Shown: positions 11,058 through 23,290, counted from the stretch's first letter. The stretch: 64,000 nt of DNA from Megaustenia siamemsis (GCA_032433765.1 JAVIAB010000092.1:64731666-64795665); one strand, 5' to 3'. Notes: generated by a model not told the origin, from the letters alone. A program made the numbers and translations.

Positions 11058-12340
11058 GCTAGCATTCTTTGTGTGTACTAATGTGTGTTTTCTTTGCTAG
11101 TTTAACTATTAATGCATATATATATTTTAGTATTGTTGCACACGTGGTTAATATTAATATTTAATTCATTTTCTCATTATAAAGACTGCTGATCATTTTT
11201 TTTATATTGCACATTTGATTGAGCGAAGTCGAAGAGTATGTCTTCTGTGCGATTTACAAAGAAACTATGTGTATTACATATAATCATTTAATGAAGTTAC
11301 TGAGTGTTCATATTTATTTTTGTATGTGCATCATCTTCACTATCAACCATTTCAATCCAATTGTAGGAAAAAAAATATACTACAATTAGAAAGTATCACC
11401 TACCTCTATCACAAGTATAAAGCATTGGATAATATTTGTTCTAGAATGTTTGAGTCGGCATGAAATTTGATACTTATAGTTTACTTTTTTTTTTGCTGTC
11501 TTACTTCTACTCTAATTGTTTGAAGAAACTTGTGCTCTGAGGATCAGTAAATAAGATTAGCGAAGCGTTCTGTTACCTACTACCCGACTGTGACGTACCT
11601 CATTACAATATTGCTGCTCACACTGCACGTTCATGTAAGAACATTTTATTTTGTTGCTATCATTACTTTGAGGCAACTCTGGCGTGGCACCGAACTATTA
11701 TCTTAACTTCTACCCTGTCTCTTGTCGTTTCCTATCCATCTCTTAACATTGTTAGGTCGTAAAATTATTGATATTCTTTGTTATTTTTCCCTGTTGTTGT
11801 TTTTTCTCCGACGACTTTTACTATATACTATATAATATTTACCATATTTGTTATGTCAATACATGTCCAAAGTGTCTCGTCTGGTTTGTTCGTATTTTAT
11901 TCAATAACTATTTCTTCACTTTCAGTTTCTTGAAACTCCATTATTTATTTTCTTCTCCATCAAATCATCTCTTCCTATTCGTGTGTAAAAGCCACAAGTC
12001 TGAACTTCAATTTTGTTTGTCTGATTCATCGTCCTTGTTTCTCACCATGACCTTCATGCACTGGAACATTTATTTTATTGATTATATATATTTGGAGACA
12101 ATGCTGACCGCAAAGACGACTGCTAGGAACTGCTATAATTCCTCCATAGCAGGCTTCTAGATGAGGGTACGGGATAATTGGTGTCACCTTGTAATAAATA
12201 CTTAATTTAAAAAAAAAAAAGTTACGTTCTAATAAATAAACGTGTTTGTAAATATTTCAACAAATCATGTAAATTTAATTTGTTTTTTAAAATGAAATTA
12301 TCTGCATTACATTATCCTATTTCCTAGCTTAGGCTTAGTG
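10860..12340. other. Intergenic; one CT-rich tract, no gene seen
   Basis: A (CT)n tract lies at about 11,005-11,058. The 130-codon ORF at 11,768 is T-rich and hydrophobic by composition, with no domain, and I do not treat it as a gene. Confidence 0.5.
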
Positions 12341-12344
12341 GTTT

Positions 12345-12525
12345 CTCTTAGGATTTGAAAATGAAGCCCGCAGGCTCCTTTGTAGCCACCACGTGGTGCA
12401 CACTTTACAGGTTGTATAATCCTGATTTTAAAATTAAAAAAAAACACTTTTCACCCAACCGGAATCGAAACCACGTCTATCTGATTTGAAAACAGCAGGC
12501 TTCGTCAATCGAACACTCGTACTCT
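12345..12525 (-). mobile_element. Possible second tRNA-like SINE
   Basis: On the minus strand a tRNA-like stretch runs from about 12,520 to 12,455, with a B-box-like GGTTTCGATTCCGG. A conserved-looking tail follows, including CCACGTGGTGGCTACAAAGG and CCTGCGGGCTTC. The A box is weak and there is no second copy in the window, so this is tentative. Confidence 0.35.
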
Positions 12526-13498
12526 GAATAGAAGTTGTTTATTTTTAATATTAATAAACGTATTTTCTTAATTAACTTGATGCCGATTTTTGCCTCTTTC
12601 CTGAATATATATTTTTATATCGTGTTTTCTATTTCCATCGAAATTAAGAAAAAGGAAATGCATCAGGCATTTTTTACTGCTAAGAAAAATTGCGTAACAA
12701 ATGATGATGATGGAAAACTTCTGCGACTGCTGGGGGGTTGTAATAAGGTATTTACGATGTGCTATCAAAAGTAGCTGAAAGGAAGGTGAGACAGTTTATT
12801 TGTAACCGACAAGCTAGAAGCAGTGAGAATATGTAATACATACACATATACCCGTCGTCATCAACTGAAAGATGTGCATCAATGGCAGCGTTGTGCCAGA
12901 AAATACTAATCCATCAAACAGAGATTGCCAAATTGTTGGTAGTTGCCCAACGTTGCTGTTCCTCTAAAGTAAACTTAAGCACTGTTTATTTTTATTTTAT
13001 CCTTTCTTATTTTTATACATCATTCACCTTCGGGCGTGTCTAGACTTCTTGACATAAAGTGTGTGTGTGTGTGATGGTGTGGGGGGGGGGGGGGTTGATG
13101 TATCACCTTCCTTTCGTTACAACTCTATTTAATTTAGTCATTCATTATTTATGTTTTTGTAACTAACTGCCTCTTCTCTCTTCCATATAACTGATTGTCA
13201 TCCTGTGTGGTCCGCCCCCTATTCGGCTATCATCGGTACTACCCACTACACAACATGCACGTATCCAATACACAATGTGTCTGACATGTGATAACAGTTT
13301 TAGTACAAACATATCAGTGCAGTAACTTTTGTCAGATACCCCAACCTTCACATTCATTACGTCTGAAGCTGTTGCATGGGATGAACGCTTTTTATATTAT
13401 TATTAAAGATACACAAATAATAAAGTGTATACAGAAAGAAAGGAAACATAATTGCTACACTAGCGGATTTGATTTTGTCCTCATCCGCAGCCTGTTCC

Positions 13499-13676
13499 AG
13501 TCAACTTGTATGATTGTAACAGACTTCAACTTTTATGATTGTAACACACGTCAACTTTTATGATTGTAACAGACTTCAACTTTTATGATTGTAACAGACT
13601 TCAACTTTTATGATTGTAACACACTTCAACTTTTATGATTGTAACAGACTTCAACTTTTATGATTGTAACAGACTC
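13499..13676 (+). repeat. Minisatellite, 25-bp unit, about 7 copies
   Basis: The unit contains TATGATTGTAACAGAC and TTCAACTTT. Copies differ at one or two positions (AGACTT, ACACGT, ACACTT). Confidence 0.95.
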
Positions 13677-13679
13677 GCG

Positions 13680-15690
13680 ATAAATGTCTTTAAAGTAAAT
13701 AAAATCTAGGGTTACTGAAATTGTATAACTCTGCAACTACTGAAGTTATAATTAATAGTTGCAGTTGTTATTGGCGCTGAATTTGTAATACAGAAAAGCT
13801 AATGTACTCACTGATCGACAAATTGATTGTCGACATAGTGGCAGCATCCTTGTGACATGAAAACCTTGTTGGGTTATTCGGAGACAGAAAGTAGGTCGCT
13901 TCATCTTGAAGCTGCAGTAGCAGTTGTCAATTTGAGCTTTAAAGTTAGCATGTACAGTATCAGTCAAGTGTTGTTTACAGCAAGCTGCAAGATTAGCTTT
14001 CAGTCTAAAGAAGAAGCACAAAATGCAAGAAAGAGCGACTTACTTTCGATATATCTGAAATTGAAGGTTGTGTATAAGGCTCAGATTTCTAGAAAGATCA
14101 TCAGAATGGGGTTTTCGTGAATTCCTGAGGGAAGGAAAAAAAAAACCCATGCTGCGCATTTACAGTTAACATAAACAAAGAAGAGAATCCGCTTTCTTTT
14201 TTTTTCTGGATGTGAGCGAATTTTCCCCTAGATGAACCCAGTTCTCACTCAGACAAGATCTTCTATACAATTGAAGATCGTGAGTACACTGATGTTTATC
14301 AAACAAGTTTATTATCCCTGACGTGCGCTAACCATATTTCCTTAAGACAAGAACGGGATATATTGGGATGGCAAAAGCGGGGCGAACTAAAGTGATATAA
14401 AATTATGTAATCACTTTAAAGTAAGACTACAAGAGTTTTATTACATAAATATATTGAGTTGACCACCGTTGTTCAATGACAGAATCCATACAAAATTGTT
14501 GGTAGACATGGAGACTTTATTTTACAATAAAATAGAGGGTTATCGAAAAGTTCGATTCCATGTTTATAGAAATTACTAGTATCTATGAAAAGGATATAAG
14601 GTGTATAACATAAGGTTATGATTTATAACTAGTATTAAAATAATTGTATAGTGTTTTTTTTTAATTAAAAACAGAGCACAAATATTAAAACGAAACAATA
14701 TTGAAATTGTTATTAAAACGACAGAAAGGCTATGAGATATGAAAAATACATTAGTCCCATTGAAAATTGTACCTTTGGTCGGCTTAATTTATCGTATTTC
14801 TCAACCCTTATCATACATTAATTAGTAGTTCCACAGGACCGCATGCCACCGATTCAAAGAGCATGGTACGAACTAGTGAAGACGACGTGACCAATGTGGT
14901 AAGTCAGATTTGGAAACACCTATTAAAGGTATTTATTTGATGAACAATTTTTCTTTAATGTTTTCTTTTTAGACCAAAATCAGTGAATTGACTTAGCTGC
15001 ATGTTTTCCTTTATATTTTCATTATATTTTGAACAATTTTATATAATTTGATAAACATAATATCCATTCGATATATGTATCTTCATCAGAACTTCAAAGG
15101 CCTGGTATAGAAGAATTTTCTTGACGAGATGATGGAGTTCCCATAATATTTGTTTTGTTTATAGAGCCCGGGCTACACCTGTAAGTCTCCAGAAAGTGCA
15201 GAAATCTGAATTGATGGTTGTAAAACAATCCATGTGGCAACTATTTCTGCTGTCTTCATAATCGATTTTTCGATGTGTTTACTCATTTCACAAAACTTCC
15301 CTCACCAGTACAACGGTCTGGCTCTATTGGAACACCACTACACAGCCCTAAATTAATCCTTCCGGTGATTCCCCCGAGGCTATTTGTTAATATTTCATTT
15401 TCCTCCTTGAAATCTGCCTTAAATTGTGCCAATCAATTTTGGGGGAAATATTTGCTGCAAGTTTTTCTCTTATCAGGAAGCCATTGTGAAAATAAATATA
15501 GTTCTTGTTAAATTATTATATTTGCTTTTTATCTCATCTTTTGCCCATTTCCCCTTCTTTTTTTTTTTTTTTTTTTTTTGTTCTTTTGTTCTCCCTTCTC
15601 TATTGTACGAATATGTTTTGACTTTTAAAATCGTAAAATCGTTTTATTTATTATTTCATAATCGTTTCATTGAGTTCTTTTTCTTGATCA
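13680..15690. other. Intergenic, no recognised feature
   Basis: About 2 kb of AT-rich sequence. It ends in a poly(T) tract at about 15,558-15,580. Small ORFs here carry no motif. Confidence 0.5.
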
Positions 15691-15693
15691 TAT

Positions 15694-15702
<9 letters not shown>

Positions 15703-15743
<41 letters not shown>
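15703..15743 (+). repeat. (TA)n microsatellite
   Basis: About 40 bp of alternating TA directly before a SINE head. Confidence 0.97.
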
Positions 15744-15746
<3 letters not shown>

Positions 15747-15972
15747 GGGTGCCTCGATAGCTCAGTGTTTAGTGAACTGGACTACAAAGGACAAGAGCGA
15801 CTTCGATCCTGATCGGCCGTTTCCGACCCAGCCTTAAATGGGTACCGGATCTTTTCTGGGAAAGTAAAGCGGCAACCAACCACATTACCCCAAAAATCAT
15901 GAGCCAAGGGTATATAACAAAAAATGATGATCACTAAACACCATATTCCCTACACGCCACTAAGCGAGGCGG
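15747..15972 (+). mobile_element. tRNA-derived SINE, family 1
   Basis: The head is CTCGATAGCTCAGTG, followed by a B-box region (ACTTCGATCCTGATC), the core CCCAGCCTTAAATGGGTACC, and the distal block CACCATATTCCCTAC with ACGCCACTAAGCG. It is more diverged than the copies at 51,610 and 52,462. It follows a TA microsatellite and precedes a 37-bp minisatellite. Confidence 0.82.
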
Positions 15973-15997
15973 ACATCAGGATCGAAGTCGATATATA

Positions 15998-16716
15998 CAC
16001 ATATATATATAATAGAGGCTACATATATTGGCTATATACATATATATAATAGAGGCTACATGTATTGGCTATATACATATATATAATAGAGGCTACATAT
16101 ATTGGCTATATACATATATATAATAGAGGCTACATATATTGGCTATATACATATATATATAATAGAGGCTACATATATTGACTATATACATATATATAAT
16201 AGAGGCTACATATATTGGCTATATACATATATATAATAGAGGCTACATATATTGGCTATATACATATATATAATAGAGGCTACATATATTGGCTATATAC
16301 ATATATATAATAGAGGCTACATATATTGGCTATATACATATATATAATAGAGGCTACATATATTGGCTATATACATATATATAATAGAGGCTACATATAT
16401 TGGCTATATACATATATATAATAGAGACTTACATATATTGGCTATATACATATATATAATAGAGGCTACATATATTGGCTATATACATATATATAATAGA
16501 GGCCACATATATTGGCTATATGCATATATATAATAGAGACTACATATATTGGCTATATGCATATATATAATAGAGGCTACATATATTGGCTATATGCATA
16601 TATATAATAGAGGCTACATATATTGGCTATATGCATATATATAATAGAGACTACATATATTGGCTATATACATATATATAATAGAGACTACATATACTGG
16701 CTATATACATATATAT
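15998..16716 (+). repeat. Minisatellite, 37-bp unit, about 19 copies
   Basis: The unit contains ATAATAGAGGCTACATATAT and TGGCTATATAC, with long alternating AT stretches. Variants GAGACT, TATGCAT and TTGACT are scattered. It starts about 25 bp after a SINE. Confidence 0.97.
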
Positions 16717-17400
16717 TGTTATCAATTTCTATCTTTACATACAGCTCTTCACATTCCCTAGTGTATAGTGTGATGTTCAGCTCCACTCTAAATTCAAATT
16801 AATGATGGTTCGATCCCAGTTAATCCACCAATGAAAAAACATGTGCTTGACGTGTAAATTTGGGAACGTAATAACTTAATGGCACCCTCTTTTCCAGATT
16901 GTTCTGCTTTTAAGTCAAAAACATGTCATGTGTCCACGGTTTTATAAATTTTGAGGACTTCTCTGTGTTTATCTACCCGATATTTTGTAATAATGTTTTT
17001 CTGTTCTTTGAAGAAGGAACACTTCTCCTTTCACATAAAAATAGGTTGTGCATTTTTCGGTCACATTTAGTTTAGGTTGTATGATCTTTGATGTTGGTGC
17101 TGACATCAGAAAAGGGAAACATCAACATTGTCATTTTTTGCATGCTTGATCAAAAGGCTTAGAATATTTTAACCAAACAAAATTGACACCAACATGTTTT
17201 GAGCAGCTTAAATTGTGGCTATAGAACATTGCAAAAACAGAAAGGCGTAAAACAGGAATGGTCACGACAATTATCCTTGTACTGGTGTTCTTGTTATTTT
17301 GTTTTCTGGGTTGACTTATCTATGATTCCTTATTGCTAACTTACATGTTGATCTTTGACAGTGAGCTATCATTTGAGAAGATTGCTTTTACAACACATTA
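16717..17400. other. Intergenic, no recognised feature
   Basis: Only short ORFs. A CGATCCCAGTTAA block at about 16,812 resembles a B box but has no partner A box. Confidence 0.45.
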
Positions 17401-17402
17401 GT

Positions 17403-17667
17403 ACATTCAACTGAATTGACAACTCACAATGGTTGGATCAACACCAGTCTTTATTACATTCAACTGAATGGACAACTCACAATGGTTGGATCAACATCAG
17501 TCTTTAGTACATTCAACTGAATTGACAACTCACAATAGTTGGATCAACATTAGTCTTTAGTACATTCAACTGAATTGACAACTCACAATAGTTGGATCAA
17601 CATTAGTCTTTAGTACATTCAACTGAATGGACAACTCACAATAGTTGGATCAACACCAGTCTTTATT
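17403..17667 (+). repeat. Minisatellite, 53-bp unit, 5 copies
   Basis: The unit starts ACATTCAACTGAAT and includes GACAACTCACAATGG and TTGGATCAACA. Copies are more than 90% alike by eye. Confidence 0.95.
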
Positions 17668-17687
17668 CTTATGTCTACATACATGTA

Positions 17688-17765
17688 GGAAGCCGCGATA
17701 GCTCAGTGGTTAGTGATTTGGACTACAAAAGACAAGAGGTCGGGTTCGATCCTGATCGATCAAAC
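17688..17765 (+). mobile_element. SINE family 1 head, truncated
   Basis: It carries CCGCGATAGCTCAGTGG and GGTCGGGTTCGATCC, the tRNA-like head with both pol III boxes. The body is missing after about 17,762. Confidence 0.8.
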
Positions 17766-18490
17766 AGCAATGGAATCGTATCTCTGCTTTACTAAATTAG
17801 GATTGGGTGAGTCTGCGTAGTTAATCGAGGGTGTATATATGGGGTCACGCAGTGGGCGTGTCATATCTACTTCACTGAATGTTTTATCATATCTAGCTTG
17901 ACACTTTGCTTGCACAACTCAATTATCAATATCCTTAGGAATTCTGTAGACAACTTTTCTCTGGTTTATAATACCCCATGGTTCTGAATTCACTGATAGG
18001 TTCTATATCTAACTCTATTACTATTCTAATATTTCTACAGTTCTCATTTCTTGCAATACTTCCTAACAAACTCTCTAACTATCTACACTCCTCTATCTTG
18101 AGGCAGGTTCCTAAATCAGTCTAACTTGACTTCTTCCTGATGTCTCCAACACGCGTGGAAGGAGTAACTCCAAATGTGATTCAAAAGTCTTTCAAAATTG
18201 TGTGTCCAATGTCTCTGTTTGGCGTATTTGTTGCCAGTTAGACCCCTTCCTATTTCTTGGGCATTCTGGGTAGCTGGCCTGGCGTCATCAGTCCTGGGAA
18301 TTCCACCTTACAATCCTAGGACTGTCAACCTATATACTGATTACTTGTCAATCGTCTATTATATAATGAGAACTCTTGACAAACATCTGTTAATCACTCC
18401 TCACAGTTGACTCCTTACAACAAAGATGTCCTTGATCTTTCCTAACTACCCAGATTCTGTCGTAGAAATATTTTGATCCTGTTCACTCTC
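17766..18490. other. Intergenic, no recognised feature
   Basis: Short ORFs only. A 70-codon ORF at 18,198 has no recognisable domain. Confidence 0.45.
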
Positions 18491-18492
18491 GC

Positions 18493-18795
18493 TGACATCA
18501 GAGAACTACCGCTGAACATCAGAGAACTACCGCTGAACATCAGAGAACTACCGCTGGACATCAGAGAACTACCGCTGGACATCAGAGAACTACCGCTGGA
18601 CATCACAGAACTACCGCTGGACATCAGAGAACTACCGCTGGACATCAGAGAACTACCGCTGGACATCAGAGAACTACCGCTGGACATCACAGAACTACCG
18701 CTGGACATCACAGAACTACCGCTGGACATCAGAGAACTACCGCTGGACATCAGAGAACTACCGCTGGACATCAGAGAACTACCGCTAGACATGTA
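18493..18795 (+). repeat. Minisatellite, 21-bp unit, about 14-15 copies
   Basis: The unit is built from ACATCAGAGAACTACCGCTG plus one base. Because 21 is divisible by 3 and the unit lacks stops, both strands are open: a 'DIRELPL' repeat on plus and an 'SSGSSLM' repeat on minus. I read this as a repeat artefact. Confidence 0.96.
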
Positions 18796-18799
18796 ATGT

Positions 18800-20890
18800 A
18801 AACATGTCTTCCGCAGTTATAACCTTCTCTTCTGTCCTTTGTTTCAAACAAGCCCATCTCCCAGGGAAATCTACTACTCTACGCTTCTTACTGCCAGTTG
18901 CGTCATCCACCTGTATTCGTAGAATGCTAGCGAAACCTCTGTCTCTCTTTTTCGGCCTCGGTTACGTTAAATTCCAAGACTGGTTATCTCCAAATATTTC
19001 AGAATCGTTTAGCGATCTCTGTCAAAGTGTGTTGACATGCATGGAATCACCATCCTTTTGATCGTTAATTTCTTGATTTCTTTGACTCTTATTTCTTCTT
19101 ATTTCTTGTTTTATTCCTTTCCTGTTTTATCTTTTCGAATTGCTCAGACTATTGCACCTTACAGTGGCTTCTGATAAAAGGGTAAAGAGGGGATAGCTAA
19201 ATAGAAACATTCCGGGCTAAACATTGAGCAAAAAATGCATAGTGTGTGCCAGACTTAGATTGCCATGCAAATGGTAATTATGAACGAAACAAAGTTGAAA
19301 AAAATGGTTGTTGCCATATAAAATACCACAATATGTATCGATGTATACAAGCTGCATCTGTCCGCTGCCAATACTGAGATCATATCGAGATTACCATTTT
19401 TAGCTGTCCGCCATGATGTTATCATTTCTAAGTTTCTTGAAGAAATCTTGTAGTTCTTGTCATCTATCCTCATTTCGTAGAGTGTGTCAGTTTTATACAT
19501 TTTATACCATTTAGTCTTGATCTTTCCCTTCCTGGATGCTACTTTATATATAGCAAATCTCACCGTGATTATCATGCTTACCTTTTTGCCTTATACATTA
19601 TAGATCACATAATTCGTATATTTCTTTTTCTACATTCTGTCTACTATATCATACATAGTACATGTTATGCGTCTTTCAGTATTATATTTAAGTTTACTAT
19701 ATATAAATATGTGTTTATTGCATAAACTCTACCTCCCCTCAATAGCGTGTGGCCCTTTTCTCTCATTGACTTTTCTCTATTTGCTCTCTCTACTCAAACT
19801 TTCCATCTTCACTCTCCTGTTTTTGTTTCTTTCTCATTTTGCTTGTCTCTCTGTCTTTCCCATAATTTTCTCTCTCGCTCACCCTCCCTCTCTTTCTATC
19901 TATTTTTAAAACATTTAATCTGATCACAAATGTCCCCTCGTGTCAATACGAGTTTAAGAAGGACAAAGTAATCGATCTGAGATCATTTCCACATTTTACG
20001 ATGAAGCCATTTAAGTAAGCAGCAGTGTTTCTGATTGCGATCAACTTGTCCGCTGGAAAGTTCAATGTCACATGGAATGGAAAGAGTGGGCTGGTTGGAG
20101 ATGAAAAGGGCTCGGTCGCTTGGAGACAGCGCCTTGAGGAGCACTTGGGAAATACAAGCCCTTCACCTTTCGTCCAGCGCTCGATAGCATCTTGCCGGGA
20201 GGGTGTAGAAACAAAAACTCCCGGAAAGTAATTAACGAAACGAAGCAAACCCTGATAACTCGGAAATAATTCAGGAAGATTTATTTTGGTGGTGATGATG
20301 CTCTTCGCTTCCTTGTATTATCAACATCACTTTTCTCGCCATGTTTCTTTTCCCCCTCATATCATCGTTGCTGGGAAGTCAGTGAGTTAATTTCAGACTT
20401 TAGTTTCTTTATTTTGTTAACGGTTATAATTTTCATAAATTGTTTTCTCTACTGCCTAAATCCTATTTCCACCTATACAACGATTCTCGACTCCTCCCCA
20501 ACGACATCTTGTATTGTCTTTCCCATCTGCAATTTCAACTCACTTTCCAAATCGAATTCATTTCAATTTCTACTGTCTATCCCTGTCCAAAGTAGCACTC
20601 TGTCAACACAATAACTCTCCACAGCGCAATATTTATTTTACTCTACCCCACAGCCTTGATTTCACAACCGGTGTCGTCAGTATCCATTATTATTTGATGT
20701 TTGGTTTCCGCGAGACAAATGAAACATTAAGTTATTCAATCTGTTTTCTTTCTTCAAATATTTTAATGACGGACAGCTTCTTTTCTGACAAAGAACATTG
20801 GGGACTGAATGGCACATAGAGCTGGCCATACTTGTGGCACTATGTAAAGAATTATTTCTTGCTGTCGTTCACTCGATGACTACTAAAGGA
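18800..20890. other. Intergenic; several unexplained short ORFs
   Basis: No known family was recognised. A GC-richer block at about 20,021-20,230 is open on both strands, and a 106-codon minus ORF lies at 19,255-19,575. Neither shows a motif, splice-site context or a partner exon I could defend. Confidence 0.4.
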
Positions 20891-20897
20891 ATTAATG

Positions 20898-21183
20898 ATC
20901 CTCTTCGTTATCCGTACTTAGAAGGACGTTACGTGGGCCTAGTGCTGTGTTGTAATATATTTGCGGCTTTCGGCCCAACACATCCGGCTTCAGCGCGCTA
21001 TTTTTGAGTACCGAGTTGTCTTCCCTCTGTGATCTCTACTCGCTTGGCCAGGCTAGACAGGGACAGGTTAGTCTGTTTCTGGAGGCTTCGCGAAGAGGTA
21101 GAGTAGGGTCTGGATGGTTCTGGTGCACCGATCGTGACCCAGCTGTGGGTCGCTTACAGCTTCCAACTTTGCTGCTGTGACAA
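20898..21183 (+). repeat. Dispersed repeat, about 285 bp, copy 1
   Basis: It matches the reverse complement of 60,525-60,812 over its whole length. Shared blocks in order are CCTCTTCGT, AAGGACGTTACGTGG, TCGGCCCAACA, CTACTCGCTTGGCCAG, TAGGGTCTGGAT, CACCGATC, GGGTCGC and CAACTTTGCTGCT. There is no ORF. The class is unknown. Confidence 0.8.
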
Positions 21184-22439
21184 AATAAAATGTTCGTTTA
21201 ATACTCTACAAGAGGCCGTGCGGTTTGCCGGGAATTGATCCGTGGACGGTCTGTGATCTCAGGAACCAAGCTAAAGTATTAGTTGGACTGATCAATGGAG
21301 AACTTGAGGTTGTGTTACCTACTAACTTCTAGGTTTAACAGCCTTAATGGCTATCAACAATTTTTTTTTTAATCGGAAAGACAGACGCTCTGGCGAACTT
21401 CTGACCACATGCGTTGATGTTTAATTAAAAAGAGGTGATCATCTTTGTCAAAGACAGACAGAAGACGAGGAAGAAGACTCATATAAACAAAAGAATAAAC
21501 TGTCACTTTAAAGTAAGAGCTATAAATGGTTAAGCTTAGAATGACGAGCTCAAATATATCCCGGAAGCTTGTTTCTTTTTCGTCTAACTGAGAGCCAATG
21601 AAAATGTTCTTTGATGGAAATTAAAAGTGCAATACCCAGGAATGGTAAGAAAAGAAAACATGCGATCAGCAGCTATTTGCTGATGTGCAAAAGGTTTAAG
21701 TGATCTGGCTCAGAATATTACACAGACTTAGTTGATAAAGGAGCAGCAGGTTTGGAAAATTGACGCCAATTTCGAAAGAAAGCTCTGGCCGATAAAACAA
21801 AATGCTATCAAACAGGATCGTATGGCACGGAGAACGCCTTCATGAATGGAAGAATAAATCGATATGGCGAACTTTTTTTAAATTTTTTTTTTAAAGAAAA
21901 TGCTGCAGCCACTTCAACTTTCAGCAACTGATCAGCCAATAGCCATCAATATCGAGGAGGCAAGAAATTACAAGAGCAAAAAAAAAAATTAAAAATTAAA
22001 AAAATAATTCCGGCTGGTTGAAGACTGATTTTTTTTGGTTACATTGTAAGTGGATTTTTTAAAAGTTCCTTGCCTATAAAATGGTGAATGTTATCGTAAG
22101 ACATTAAAATATATTACATTTTAATACGCTACAGTATACATAACATTTTTTTTAACAACAAATTTGTGACTCATTTTGGTGTCTCCTTTGCTTTATTGGT
22201 ATGATCTGGAAATAAACCCATAGCATTATTGAGGCTGGTCTTTGTTGAACATCTTTGATACGACCATCATATAAAACGCATAGACCTTCCTTTTGTATCA
22301 GATCACTTTGTTGAAGAAATAGCTACATATGTAAGCAAAATGGTAGATACATTTACATTAGACAATTATGTAAGAGTGTCGATAGTTATATTTCTGTTAA
22401 CTAACAAACAGAATTGTAAGCTGAGAATGTAAATGTTCT
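21184..22439. other. Intergenic, no recognised feature
   Basis: AT-rich with several homopolymer runs of A or T, no ORF of note on either strand. Confidence 0.5.
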
Positions 22440-22452
22440 GTTATTGCCTCTT
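22440..22452 (+). repeat. Target-site duplication of the host SINE, left
   Basis: The 13-bp word GTTATTGCCTCTT is repeated perfectly at 31,740-31,752. The pair brackets the SINE that was later split by the foldback element. Confidence 0.93.
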
Positions 22453-22477
22453 TAAAAAAAGTAAAGAGCCCCCGTCA
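22453..22477 (-). mobile_element. SINE family 1, tail part split off by the foldback
   Basis: TAAAAAAAGTAAAGAGCCCC and CGTCA are the 3' tail of a minus-strand SINE, whose remainder lies at 31,505-31,739. Compare the intact minus-strand copy at 52,462. Confidence 0.9.
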
Positions 22478-22523
22478 GTAGTATACAAGGGTCCATTTGA
22501 TAGCATTTGGCCCGTAAATTAAC
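22478..22523 (+). repeat. Foldback outermost inverted repeat, left
   Basis: GTAGTATACAAGGGTCCATT and the following 26 bases match the reverse complement of 31,459-31,504 without a mismatch. Confidence 0.9.
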
Positions 22524-22606
22524 AAAGATATATAGTAGGTGCGCGGCGCACCTAATGTACCGTAGGTGCAGGGGGAGTTAACCGTGATAGCTCATGTCGG
22601 GATGTT
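22515..22606 (+). repeat. Foldback terminal module A
   Basis: Order of parts: TAAATTAACAAAGATATATAG, a GC-rich local palindrome (AGGTGCGCGGCGCACCT), GTGCAGGGGGAGTTAACCG and CATGTCGGGATG. A diverged copy lies at 23,140-23,230, and a shorter relative at 22,748-22,806. Confidence 0.75.
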
Positions 22607-22747
22607 GACCTCTAGTCCCGGTGACCCCGGAAGTGACGTGTTTATGTCTGGTGTGTCCTGACTTTGGAGCTCTTGGTGTACTTGAGCGATAGTGATAGGT
22701 TAGTAGATTATACAACATCAGGTTTCTCATAATGAGGTTTCTTCTGG

Positions 22748-22957
22748 GCGCCTAATGTACTGTAGGCGCAGGGGGAGTTAACTGTGACATTTCGTGTCGG
22801 GATGTTGACTGGGGGTGTCTGTCGGCGTGACCTCGGCGCTCCGTATTTTAAAAATTCCGAATTATTTTTTAACTGTGACATTTCGTGTCGGGATGTTGAC
22901 TGGGGGTGTCTGTCGGCGTGACCTCGGCGCTCCGTATTTTAAAAATTCCGAATTATT
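22748..22957 (+). repeat. Foldback module B and its 91-bp tandem duplication
   Basis: Module B (GCGCCTAATGTACTGTAGGC, CGCAGGGGGAGTTAACTG) runs into a block starting AACTGTGACATTTCGTGTCG at 22,780. That block is repeated directly at 22,871. The same direct duplication is present in the right arm (about 31,023-31,202). Confidence 0.85.
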
Positions 22958-22967
22958 TTAAAAAAAC

Positions 22968-23036
22968 AGTCTCCATCTGATTTCGAACACGGGTCTACGG
23001 CGTGCCAGGCCAGACACTTACCACTATGCTACAGGC
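22968..23036 (-). promoter_or_regulatory. tRNA-like pol III promoter region, left arm
   Basis: On the minus strand: TAGCATAGTGG fits an A box, and about 35 bases later GTTCGAAATC fits most of a B box. The stretch is about 69 bp, tRNA-sized, but the acceptor stem pairs poorly, so I do not call a functional tRNA. It points out of the arm toward the left end of the element. Confidence 0.65.
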
Positions 23037-23139
23037 GATCACAGAATTAGTGGCTGAATGAGACAGGTGAATCGTGATGCTTTTGTTGGTACCTGACAGC
23101 TAGCTAGTAGTAGAGAAAGATTGACCCGCATTTAGGCGC

Positions 23140-23230
23140 TAAATTAACGAAGATATATAGGGCGGCGCCCCGCGCGCATAACGCGTGCGGCGCAGGGGGA
23201 GTTAACCGTGATATTTCATGTCGGGATACC
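23140..23230 (+). repeat. Foldback terminal module C
   Basis: A diverged relative of module A: TAAATTAACGAAGATATATAG, a GC-rich stretch (GGGCGGCGCCCCGCGCGC), CGCAGGGGGAGTTAACCGTG and CATGTCGGGATA. Its partner in the right arm ends near 30,843. Confidence 0.75.
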
Positions 23231-23290
23231 CGGTGACCTCTCTTTGACCTCTCAACCTCTCGGCGCCATGGTCGGGGTGAGCTCTCGCCG

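Noticed and set aside
11768..12160. 130-codon hydrophobic ORF as a membrane protein
   Set aside because: T-rich low-complexity sequence gives Phe/Leu/Ile by composition; no motif or supporting context.
18442..18796. Repetitive ORFs of 116 codons (minus) and 107 codons (plus)
   Set aside because: Both come from the 21-bp minisatellite; overlapping open frames on both strands point to repeat structure, not genes.
22968..23036. Functional tRNA gene
   Set aside because: A and B boxes are present, but the acceptor stem pairs poorly and the region lies in a repeat arm.
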